Source: an uncultured Oscillospiraceae bacterium
Lineage (GTDB): Bacteria > Bacillota > Clostridia > Oscillospirales > Oscillospiraceae
DNA length: 42,839 nt
NCBI GenBank assembly: GCA_947625945.1
Contig: CANQQI010000004.1
Coordinates: forward strand, 1 to 42,839
Direction of reading: 5' to 3'
Positions 7,736 to 16,100 of this stretch are shown here, piece after piece. Position 1 is the stretch's first letter. Each line of letters begins with the position of its first letter. The position numbers were made by a program, and so were the translations under genes. Below the pieces are notes generated by a model. The model did no database searches. It saw only the letters and a list, made by a program, of their open reading frames with translations, and was not told where the DNA came from.

Positions 7736-9190
7736 ATGACCCGAAATATCTCCGCCCTGGTGGCCCACGTCCTGGTTTTGGCCCTGCTGCTGGGCATTTT
7801 CGGCAGTCTCAGCCTGGGACGGGACGAGGCCCGGGCGCAGACGAAGTTTACCGGGGAGCTGGAGCGGAACGTGACCCTGCGGATCCTGGAAAACGACACC
7901 GCCAAGGAAAAGGGCTACTTTGGAGAGCTGCTGGCAGCCTTCAATGAGGCCTACGCGTCCTACGGCATCGTGGCGGTGGACGCCAACATGGACCAGTACA
8001 CCGACCTGGAGCAGGACGGCCCCTACGGCTACGGGCCGGACGTGCTGTACCAGGCCAACGACGCCCTGATGAAGTACACCGACGGCAAGCACATCCAGCC
8101 CCTGCCTGTAGAACAGCTGCGTTGCTATGACCAGATCTCGCCGGAGGCCTGGGCCGCCTATACCGTGGAATACGGCGGGGAGGACTATATTTTCGGGGTG
8201 CCCGTCAACATTCAGGGGCCCCTGCTCTACTACCGCAGGGACCTGCTGCCGGAAAACTGGCGGGAGGATTGGGACCGGGACCGGGACGACGTGCCGGATA
8301 TGGTCGAATACTGGACGGAGCTTTACGCCTACTCCAAGCAGGTCCGAGAGGAGAGCGGCGGCAGCAAATTTGGGTACATGAAGTCCCTGTTCGACACCTA
8401 TTTTTCCTCCGGGTTCCTGTTTTCCTACGGCGGGTACGTCTTTGGAGCGGGGGGCACCGATTCGGCGGACATCGGTTTTTCGGCAGGCGAGGCCTCCAAG
8501 GGCGCCTGGGTCCTGCGGCAGCTGGCCTCGGTGATGAATCAGGACTGCATCGACGACACCATCACGGTCAACGCCTACAGTATGCTGGCCAACGGGACCT
8601 ACTTCGCCACCATGACCACCCCCGACGTGTACACCCTGTTCATAGACGAGCTGGCGAAGGAGTATATGCGTACCGAGAACCTTGATGAAACCGACGCCTA
8701 CGCCAAGGCCGTGGAAAATTTGGTGGCGGCGGACATCCCCAAGCTGCCCGCCAGCGGCGACCTGGAGGACCGGGATGGGGAGACGGTGGACAGCGTGATG
8801 ATGGGCGGCATTAACGGCTACGCCATCAGCGCCTACACCAAAGCGCCCAACGCCGCGCTGGCCTTCGTAGATTTCGCCACGAGCTATGAAATGATCTCTC
8901 GGCGCAATGAGCTGCTGGGCATTGTCCCCGCCAGGGCGGACGTGGCTAACCAGGCCGGCGGGCTCTCCGAGACCGTCAACGCCAACCTGATGGCCGGCAA
9001 CATCGCCGTGATGCCCAGCATCCGGGCAGTGGCGCAGATCTGGACCCCCTGCCAGACCTTTTTCTCGGACCTGGCCAAAGACCCCTTCCGGCTGCCGGAG
9101 GAGCAAAAGTATCAAACCCTGGAAGCGCTGCAACGGGCCCTGGAAGCCGTGGATGAGCAGATCTATTCCGCCATCCACACCCTGAACTAG
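7736..9190 (+). CDS. Maltodextrin ABC transporter substrate-binding protein (MalE-like), no lipobox
   Basis: A 484-aa extracellular solute-binding protein. The N-terminus has a hydrophobic helix (ALVAHVLVLALLLGIFG) but no lipobox cysteine; an ARA-Q signal peptidase I site or an uncleaved membrane anchor is possible. The body has MalE-like features such as AFNEAYASYGI, FGVPVNIQGPLLYYRRDLLP, and late FVDFATSYE. An insertion DRDRDDVPDMVEY (about residues 180-192) matches an EF-hand-like calcium loop. The start lies 1 nt after the GH13 stop and the permease genes follow, making a MalEFG set. Without lipid anchoring the protein may stay attached by the uncleaved N-terminal helix. Substrate is inferred from the GH13 neighbour. 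Confidence 0.85.
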   Translation: MTRNISALVAHVLVLALLLGIFGSLSLGRDEARAQTKFTGELERNVTLRILENDTAKEKGYFGELLAAFNEAYASYGIVAVDANMDQYTDLEQDGPYGYGPDVLYQANDALMKYTDGKHIQPLPVEQLRCYDQISPEAWAAYTVEYGGEDYIFGVPVNIQGPLLYYRRDLLPENWREDWDRDRDDVPDMVEYWTELYAYSKQVREESGGSKFGYMKSLFDTYFSSGFLFSYGGYVFGAGGTDSADIGFSAGEASKGAWVLRQLASVMNQDCIDDTITVNAYSMLANGTYFATMTTPDVYTLFIDELAKEYMRTENLDETDAYAKAVENLVAADIPKLPASGDLEDRDGETVDSVMMGGINGYAISAYTKAPNAALAFVDFATSYEMISRRNELLGIVPARADVANQAGGLSETVNANLMAGNIAVMPSIRAVAQIWTPCQTFFSDLAKDPFRLPEEQKYQTLEALQRALEAVDEQIYSAIHTLN

Positions 9191-9201
9191 GAGGTGGAAG
9201 G

Positions 9202-10500
9202 ATGCGGGAACTGATGAAAAACGCCAACGGCCGGGTGACGGCTTCCATGCTGGTGATGGGCCTGGGGCAGTTGTGCTACAGGCAGTGGGGCAAGGGCTTT
9301 CTCTATCTGGCGGTGCAGATCGGGTACATCTTTTACCTGGTCACCGTGGGGGCCCGGGACCTGTTTGGGTTCTTCACCCTGGGCAGCGTGGAATCCAACC
9401 CCTGGTACGGCATCGAAGGGGACAACTCCGTGATCATGCTCATCATGGGCGTGCTGGCCTGGATCGTCACGATCCTGTATGCGGCGGTGTACCTTTCCAA
9501 TATCAAGGACGTCTACGCCACCCAGAAGCGGGTGGCCGCCGGGGGCCGCCCCGCCCGGTTCCGGGAGGAGCTCAAGGAGCTGCTGGACGGGAAATTCTAC
9601 AAGACCGTGCTGTTTGTGCCGGTGGTGGGGGTGTGCGTGTTCAACATTCTGCCGGTGGTCTTCATGATCCTGGTGGCCTTCACCAACTACGGCGGCGAGA
9701 TCGTGCCGCCGGCGCTGGTGGACTGGGTGGGGCTGGAAAACTTCCGGAAGATCCTGGCCCTGGGGGAATTTGCCCCCACGTTCTTTAAAATCCTGGGCTG
9801 GAACTTCCTGTGGGCCCTGCTCTCCACCGCGGTCAACTATTTCGGCGGCCTCAGCCTGGCGCTGCTGCTGAACAAAAAGTGCGTCCGGGGCAAGGCCTTC
9901 TGGCGGGCGTTTCCCATCCTGGCCTACGCCATCCCCGGCTTCATCACCCTTTTGGGCTTCAAATTCATGTTCTCCTACGGCGGCCCCATCAATCACTACA
10001 TCACGGAAGCGGGGCGCCAGGCCATCGGATTTTTGGATCTGGACGCCAAGTGGTCCGCCCGGATCATCGGTCTATTGGTGAACGCCTGGATCAGCATTCC
10101 ATCCTCCATGCTGCTGGCCACCGGCATCCTCTCCAACGCCGATCAGAGCCAGTACGAGGCCGCCCGGCTGGACGGAGCCGGGGCCTTCCAGCAGTTCCGC
10201 TATCTGACCCTGCCCTTCGTGGTCTTTTCCACCACCCCGGTGCTGATCTCCCAGTTTATTGGCAACTTCAACAACTTCGGCATCTTCTATTTCCTGCGGG
10301 GCGGGCTGTACATCGACGGCTATTTCCTGGCCAGCGACACGGACCTGCTGATCAACTGGCTGTACAACCTGTCCATTGACAACAACTACTACGCCATCGG
10401 CGCGGCCATCAGTCTGATCATCTTCATCATCACGTCGCTGATCTCGCTGGCGGTGTATGTGGCCTCGCCGGCATATAGACAGGAGGAGACCTATCGATGA
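9202..10500 (+). CDS. malF: Maltodextrin ABC transporter permease, MalF-like
   Basis: A 432-aa integral membrane protein with about eight hydrophobic segments. It has an N-terminal extension of two or three membrane helices before the core permease domain, as in Firmicute MalF proteins. The core has the EAA loop EAARLDGAGAFQQFRYLTLP, the contact site for the ABC ATPase. The ATG follows GGAGG in aggaggtggaaggATG, and its stop overlaps the ATG of the next permease (ATGA). No ATPase is encoded in this operon; a shared MsmK/MalK-type ATPase must serve it. Confidence 0.9.
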   Translation: MRELMKNANGRVTASMLVMGLGQLCYRQWGKGFLYLAVQIGYIFYLVTVGARDLFGFFTLGSVESNPWYGIEGDNSVIMLIMGVLAWIVTILYAAVYLSNIKDVYATQKRVAAGGRPARFREELKELLDGKFYKTVLFVPVVGVCVFNILPVVFMILVAFTNYGGEIVPPALVDWVGLENFRKILALGEFAPTFFKILGWNFLWALLSTAVNYFGGLSLALLLNKKCVRGKAFWRAFPILAYAIPGFITLLGFKFMFSYGGPINHYITEAGRQAIGFLDLDAKWSARIIGLLVNAWISIPSSMLLATGILSNADQSQYEAARLDGAGAFQQFRYLTLPFVVFSTTPVLISQFIGNFNNFGIFYFLRGGLYIDGYFLASDTDLLINWLYNLSIDNNYYAIGAAISLIIFIITSLISLAVYVASPAYRQEETYR

Positions 10501-11342
10501 AAAAGAGGAAACCAATCCGTTGGGGGACCATTGCCGATACGGCCATTACCTATTTGCTCTTGCTGGCGGTGGGGTTCGTGTTCTTCTTCCCCTGCCTGTG
10601 GCTGATTTTGGCCTCCTTCTCCTCCTCCGGCTCCATCTATTCCTTTCAGGGCTTCTTCCCCTCCGGGTACAGCGTGGACAGCTTCCGCAAGCTCTTTACC
10701 GACACCGCCATGTACGACTACCCCCGGTGGTTCGGAAACTCCCTGTTCATTGCCTCCATGAGCTGTATTTTCGGAACCATGCTGACCATCCTGACCGCCT
10801 ACTGTATGTCCCGGTTCCGGTTCAAAAGCCGAAAGGCCCTGATGAAGACCACCCTGGTGCTGGGGATGTTCCCCTCCTTTATGGGGATGACCGCCGTGTA
10901 CCTGCTGATGACCCAGTTCAACTTCATCAACAACCACTGGGGGCTGATTCTGATCTATACCGCCGGGGCGCCCCTGGGGTACATGGTGCAGAAGGGCTTC
11001 TTCGACTCCATCCCCAACACCATCGACGAGGCCGCCCGGCTGGACGGGGCCACCAACTTCCAGGTGTTCTGCAAGATCCATTTGCCATTGTCCATGCCCA
11101 TGATCGTCTACACCGCCCTGACCTCCTTTACCTGGCCCTGGAGCGACTACATTCTGCCCAAGCTCCTTTTAAAGACCAAGGACACCTGGACGGTGGCGGT
11201 GGGGCTGATGAGCCTGGGGGAGACGGAATTTTCCCGCTTCGCCGCCGGGTCCATCTTCATCGCCGTGCCCATTGTGATCCTATACCTGTGCCTAGCCAAG
11301 CACCTGATCAGCGGCAACGTCGCCGGCGCGGTCAAGGAATAA
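10497..11342 (+). CDS. malG: Maltodextrin ABC transporter permease, MalG-like
   Basis: A 281-aa membrane protein with six predicted helices and the EAA loop EAARLDGATNFQVFCKIHLP, typical of binding-protein-dependent permeases of the MalG group. It pairs with the upstream MalF-like protein, with which it overlaps by 4 bp. It is the last gene of the operon, followed by a hairpin terminator. Confidence 0.9.
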   Translation: MKKRKPIRWGTIADTAITYLLLLAVGFVFFFPCLWLILASFSSSGSIYSFQGFFPSGYSVDSFRKLFTDTAMYDYPRWFGNSLFIASMSCIFGTMLTILTAYCMSRFRFKSRKALMKTTLVLGMFPSFMGMTAVYLLMTQFNFINNHWGLILIYTAGAPLGYMVQKGFFDSIPNTIDEAARLDGATNFQVFCKIHLPLSMPMIVYTALTSFTWPWSDYILPKLLLKTKDTWTVAVGLMSLGETEFSRFAAGSIFIAVPIVILYLCLAKHLISGNVAGAVKE

Positions 11343-11353
11343 CCGAGCAAAGG

Positions 11354-11378
11354 CCCGGAAACCGTTAGGGTTTCCGGG
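11354..11378 (+). terminator. Rho-independent terminator of the maltodextrin operon
   Basis: Perfect 10-bp stem CCCGGAAACC/GGTTTCCGGG with a 5-nt loop, followed by a T-rich tract (TCTTCTCTGTGTTTTT). The convergent adhesin gene ends 40 bp further on; on the minus strand the same hairpin is followed by only CCTTTG, so it may work weakly for the adhesin too. Confidence 0.8.
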
Positions 11379-11417
11379 TCTTCTCTGTGTTTTTATGTTT
11401 TAATTCGTTGGAACGGT

Positions 11418-12533
11418 TTATCTCCTCGTATGCTTTGGAGCCGCGCCGCGTGGGTGCTTTTTTTGTACGGACCGCTCCAAGATGATCAGGAAGCCCGCCA
11501 TAGAAAGGCACATCAGCGCGAACCAATAGCCAAGATGGGCGTCGTCGCCTGTTTTTGGCGTGTCGTCTGCGGAGGCGCTGCCATGGCTGTTGTGTTGGGC
11601 GCTGCCGCCTGTTTGTGGGTGGTCAACAGCGGGAGCGCCGCCACGGCTGTTGACGAAGCTTGCCCGGGCCGTATCCCCCTCCGGAATCGTGCCGGTCTCT
11701 CCGGCAGAAACGGTCGTGTATCCGTCTTTACCGGCCTCCGCCTCCGTCACGGTGTAGGTCAGCCCGGCAGGAAGCTCTGTTGCCGTAGCCGTCTGGCCGT
11801 GCCGGAGCGTGAACTCCGCCACGCCGTCTACGAAGAGCATATCTCCATAGAGTCCGTTCAGCCCGGTATCGCTGAGCTCCACCCGGAAGTGCCATTCCCG
11901 CGCCGTTTCACCGTCTCTGCCCTTCACCGTTTTGGTAACTTCCAATTTCCCTACCGATCCGGCTGCGGTTTCCTGATAATCGGGGATGCCATTTTCGTTC
12001 TCATCCGCCGCCCAAACCGCGTACAGCTTGAGGTTGCCCTCTCCCCGCGCGGGGAGCCGCGCCGTTCCGATCAGGGCCGCCGTCACCTGCGCCCGGGTCA
12101 GGCAGAGCCCGGCAGGGCTGGTACTCCAGCCCACGAGGAGCGCGCCGGGGCGGGAGATATAGGCAGTTCCCTGCTCCACGGTCAGTACCTGCTCCTCCGT
12201 CTCCCCCGGGGCGTGGCGGTGGGCGCAGATATAGAACAGCTCCTCCGTTCCGTTGAGCCATCCTCCGGCGGCTGAGGTGCCGCCATTGGCGTAATACTCC
12301 ACATGGACGGCATTTTCCATATAATCCGGACGGCCTTCGCCGTTTTCATCGGCGGCGTACACGGCATACAGAGTCCTATCCTCCGCCGGCACCGGATACG
12401 GATCAGAGAGCAGGATCTCCTCCGTGGTCATTCCATCCGCCCTGGTCACATCCCGGTAGGTACCGTCCCTGTCGATATATCCGCCTAGGGGCCGGTCGCT
12501 CCACCCGGCAAAGACCAGGCTCAGACCGTCCAC
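11418..12533 (-). CDS. C-terminal part of the giant adhesin, beyond an in-frame amber codon
   Basis: This 371-codon segment is in the same frame as the giant adhesin and continues it after the TAG at 12623-12621. The 29 codons between the stop and the GTG at 12533 are also open and fit the repeat. It contains the last two InlB-type repeats with calcium-like loops (DENGEGRPDYMEN, DENENGIPDYQE). Next comes a pilin isopeptide/DUF7601-like domain (LEVTKTVKG ... ELPAGLTYTVTEAE ... FVNS). It ends with two possible sortase motifs (HPQTG, TPKTG), one hydrophobic helix (YWFALMCLSMAGFLIILE) and a basic tail. Alone it has no signal peptide and no good ribosome binding site, so independent translation would give a useless cytoplasmic protein. 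It is meaningful only through readthrough, reversion, or as a relic. Confidence 0.75.
   Translation of the reverse strand: MDGLSLVFAGWSDRPLGGYIDRDGTYRDVTRADGMTTEEILLSDPYPVPAEDRTLYAVYAADENGEGRPDYMENAVHVEYYANGGTSAAGGWLNGTEELFYICAHRHAPGETEEQVLTVEQGTAYISRPGALLVGWSTSPAGLCLTRAQVTAALIGTARLPARGEGNLKLYAVWAADENENGIPDYQETAAGSVGKLEVTKTVKGRDGETAREWHFRVELSDTGLNGLYGDMLFVDGVAEFTLRHGQTATATELPAGLTYTVTEAEAGKDGYTTVSAGETGTIPEGDTARASFVNSRGGAPAVDHPQTGGSAQHNSHGSASADDTPKTGDDAHLGYWFALMCLSMAGFLIILERSVQKKHPRGAAPKHTRR
11544..11564 (-). other. Sortase sorting signal TPKTG
   Basis: The codons for DTPKTGD are followed by a transmembrane helix and a basic end, the standard order of a cell-wall sorting signal; xPxTG variants of LPXTG are common in gut Clostridia. 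A second motif HPQTGG lies about 20 residues earlier. Confidence 0.7.
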
Positions 12534-15500
12534 GGTCTTCCTCCAGGCCGCGGTCTCCTCCAGGGCCAGACCGGTATACGTCCCCGGCAGCAGGTCGGTA
12601 AGGTATCGGGGCGCTGCCGCCTAGGTCCCCTCCATGCCGCCGTTGGGATCAAGGGTCAGGGTGATCTTTTTCTCACTATAATCCGGCAGGCCGTTGGCGT
12701 TGCGGTCCTGGGCCCACAGGGCATAGACGTCCACGTTTTCGGTCATGACCACTTCGATAATGAGATCATCAGACCCCGGCGCCTCGGTGCGCACTTCGGC
12801 AGCTACCTCCTGTGAAAGAGTCCAGCCCACGAAAACACTTCTAGCGCTGCCCGCGCCCCTGCTCCAGGCCTCCGCGGTTCCGGCGTTTTCATCCGCCCAC
12901 AGGGTCACCTCTGTGCCCGGCAGATATTCTTCGCCCTGGCGAAGGCCCGTGGGCGTATCCGCGCCGGAATACTGATAGGTCAGCTTGTTCTTGTTTTCCC
13001 GGTAATCCGGAATGCCGTTGCCGTTTTGATCCTCTGCCCAGACGGCATAGATCGTCGCGTCGGAAGCGCCCATGGTATAGGCCACCAGGATCTGGCTATC
13101 AATGTCGCTTGCCCGACTGTGGGCGTTCTCCCAGGTGAGAATCTCCGACTGCCTGTTCTTCTCTTCCGTCCAGCCGACCAGGATCACATTCTCCCGGCCG
13201 TACCTGGCATCCATACTCAGGCGGGTCAGCCGCTCTCCTTCCAGCCTTCCCCGCACCGGGTCGGGGGCAAAGCTGCCGCCGTTGGCGTCATAGGTCAGGG
13301 TATACCGCCGCTCCAGCACATCCGCGCCGTTTTTGCCGTTGATGTCATAACCCCAGACAGCATAGAGGGTAACTTCCTCCGTCTTTCCCGGCAGGGTAAA
13401 CATTTCGCCGGGAGCATGGCGCTTCTCCAAGGGCACGTCTCTCCGCAGGAGACCACCCTCGCTGCGGCTGTAGATCCGTTCCGTCTGATTCTCGGACCAG
13501 GCCAGGAACACCACAGCCTGCCCCTCAACCGGGCTATGGGTGGGTACTTCGGAGCTGAGAGCAACCTGATTCGAGGAATAAAGCACCTTTTGCTCCTCCG
13601 GCACATTCTCCGTCGTGCCGCCCCGCTGAGGGTTGCCGTCATAGCGGATGGTGACCTGCTGCGCATAGTCCGCGACGCCGTTGTTGTCACGGTCAGCGGC
13701 CCACACCGCGTAAAGGGTGGTGGGAGCGCCGGGCATGTTCCACTCTTCGTCCGTACCAAGCAGCTTTTCCACAGGTTCAGCTGTCAGGTCGCCGCCGGCG
13801 CACAGGTCCGTTGCGCTCCAGCCCAGGAACACGGCCCGCTCTTTTGTAGGCGCCGGGGAGAGCTCCACCTTGATGCCCTCCAGCACGCCTCTCTTGTCGC
13901 CGGGGCCGCCGGTACCGCCCTTGAGATCAAATCTTAAGTTGTAGTGGTTATCCAGATAGTCGGCCTTTCCGTTGTAGTTGTCGTCAAAGGCCCAAACCGC
14001 GAAGTTATACTGGTATATCGCGCCGCTCACCCTGCGCTGGACGCCCTCCGCGGCGGCGTCTTCATCCCTATGGATCCATGCGGCGGCATTTTCAGCACTC
14101 GTAGCGGCCGGGTGGCAGAAGCCGGACCAGCCCAACTGGACATAGTGGTGTATCACATGGTCGTCGTCGTCATAATCCCAGCGCTCTACTAAGGTATTTC
14201 CCGGCACGTCCACCGTCATCCCGGTCAGGATATTCGTTTTTTCTTCAGGCAGCGTGCTGTTTTTGAACTCCACCCTCTTCACACCGTCGGGCAGCGTGGT
14301 ATCCACCGCGGCGGCATTCGTTTCATCATCGCCGCTTTCAACCGGCCTCCAGTAGGTAAGGGCCTGATTGCGGAAATACAGCTGTTTCCAATGGGCATCT
14401 TCATAATCCGGAACGTGGTTGTGGTTCAGATCCACCGCCCAGACGGCATAGACCCGCACACATTGTTCACCCCCGACAGCTCCCGAGGGGATGTCCACCG
14501 TTGTGATGATCCGCGCCGCTGTTTTCGCCTCTTCAGAGTCGACGTCCGAAAGGGGTTGCGTCAGCGACCAGCCCAGGAGCACCGCGTCTTTCTTTTCGAT
14601 CAGGAGCTTTCCGGTTTCCAGTTCGATCAGAGCAACGTCCCGTTCTCCGGCCACATGGTGGTGCCCACACTTGCGGAACAGGCCGTCAGCCTCTACCGTG
14701 ACACCCGGCGCTGCCGCCGTTCCGCCGTTGGCATAGTAGTACACCTGCCAGGCGTTCTCCATATAGTCCGGCACATTGTTATTATTGTCATCCTCGGCGT
14801 ATACCGCGTAAAGGGTAACATCACCGTCCACTTCTGTCCCGATTGCGTAGGGGCTCGTCAGGAGGAATTTATTGTCGGTGAGATTTACCTCTGTTTCGCC
14901 TACCGTGGCTTTGCCATCCTGGTCAAAGATCACGTCTGCCTGGGTCAGGCTCCAACCCACGAAGATGCCCGTTTTGGCGTCCACGGTTCTTTTCCATTTT
15001 ATTTCATCCTTCGGGAGTACAACAGAGCTGCCGCCGGGCAGGATAGCCACGCTGTCAGGCTCTTTTGTAGGTTCGCCTTCCCCGCCGTTGCGGTTATAGA
15101 TGAGCTGATACCAGGTATCGTCGTAATCCGGCTTGCTGTTCCTGTTCCGGTCATAGGCCCAGACCGCATAGACGTTCTTATCGCCGCTCTCCGGCATGGT
15201 GACCTCGGTGATCACGTCGGTAACCCCTGCCTTCTCGGAGAGAGGAGTATCCTTCTGTTCTTCGCTCCAGCCTACGAATACCACCTGCTGGCCGCCAAGC
15301 TCTCCGGTCCAGGCGCTGCCTGGCTTCCACAGGGTTACGACCGTCTTCGGCAGATAGTCCGAGTCCACAGGATAGTCATCAGGATGCGTGCTCACGCCAT
15401 TGTCATTGTAGCTCAGCTTGAACATTGTCTCCTGATAGTCGGGCACGTCGTTGTTGTTTTCATCGTAGGCCCAGACGGCGTAGAGATCCACGCTTCCGGT

Positions 15501-16100
15501 GACGGTGTATTCGCCGCCGGGTTTGTGCAGGTCCTTATCGATGCTGCCCTCATTGGCGATATCGTCTTTGGAGTAGATCTTCCCCGGATTTGTTTCCTTC
15601 CAGCCCACGAAAAGAATCCCTTCGCCCTCTGGCGGGGCCATGTCGGCGCCATTATCCAGGGTGATCGTTTCATTATAAATGCAGTTCGTCACAGGTCCCG
15701 GCGCATTCCTGCCCTCTCCGGCATCATATGTGACCGTGTAACGGTCCTCCAGCGCGTCGGCAGTGCCGTTGCCGTTGGTGTCATAGCCCCACAGGGCATG
15801 GACGGTCACATCCGTATCCCGCATGGTCACGGAGTCCAAAAGCCTCGGAGTCAGGGTCTCTTTCTGGGTCTCTTTACCATATACCGTCGTATCCTGTTCG
15901 GCGGTCCAGCCCATGAACACAACGGCGCTGTCGCCGGTCACGGCGGGCTTGGGCGTATGGTCCTCGCCCACGCATTTGAGCGACACGGACTGGCCGTTGA
16001 CGGCCTCTGTACCCGTAGGCGCATCCTGAGCCGCGATATACCCACCCGGCAGGTTCATGTCATAGGAGACTGCGTGCTGTTTGCGCACTGCCTTGGCGGT
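11970..16100 (-). repeat. Tandem InlB-type repeats with EF-hand-like loops (12 copies)
   Basis: Twelve diverged protein-level repeats of about 310-440 bp. Their linker loops read YDTNGNGTADALED, YDENNNDVPDYQE, YDRNRNSKPDYDD, EDDNNNNVPDYME, VDLNHNHVPDYED, FDDNYNGKADYLD, ADRDNNGVADYAQ, YDINGKNGADVLE, EDQNGNGIPDYRE, QDRNANGLPDYSE, ADENGEGRPDYME and ADENENGIPDYQE. Ten lie upstream and two downstream of the amber codon. The repeats differ strongly at DNA level, so they are old duplications, not recent slippage. Confidence 0.85.

Noticed and set aside
12621-12623. Pyrrolysine or recoded amino acid at the TAG
   Set aside because: No pyrrolysine genes or recoding stem were seen in the window, and the position lies in a variable repeat spot, not an active site. 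Simple mutation, error or suppression are more likely.
11970-16100. CRISPR array or DNA tandem repeat
   Set aside because: The periodicity is at protein level only; DNA copies are diverged and there are no short identical repeats with unique spacers.
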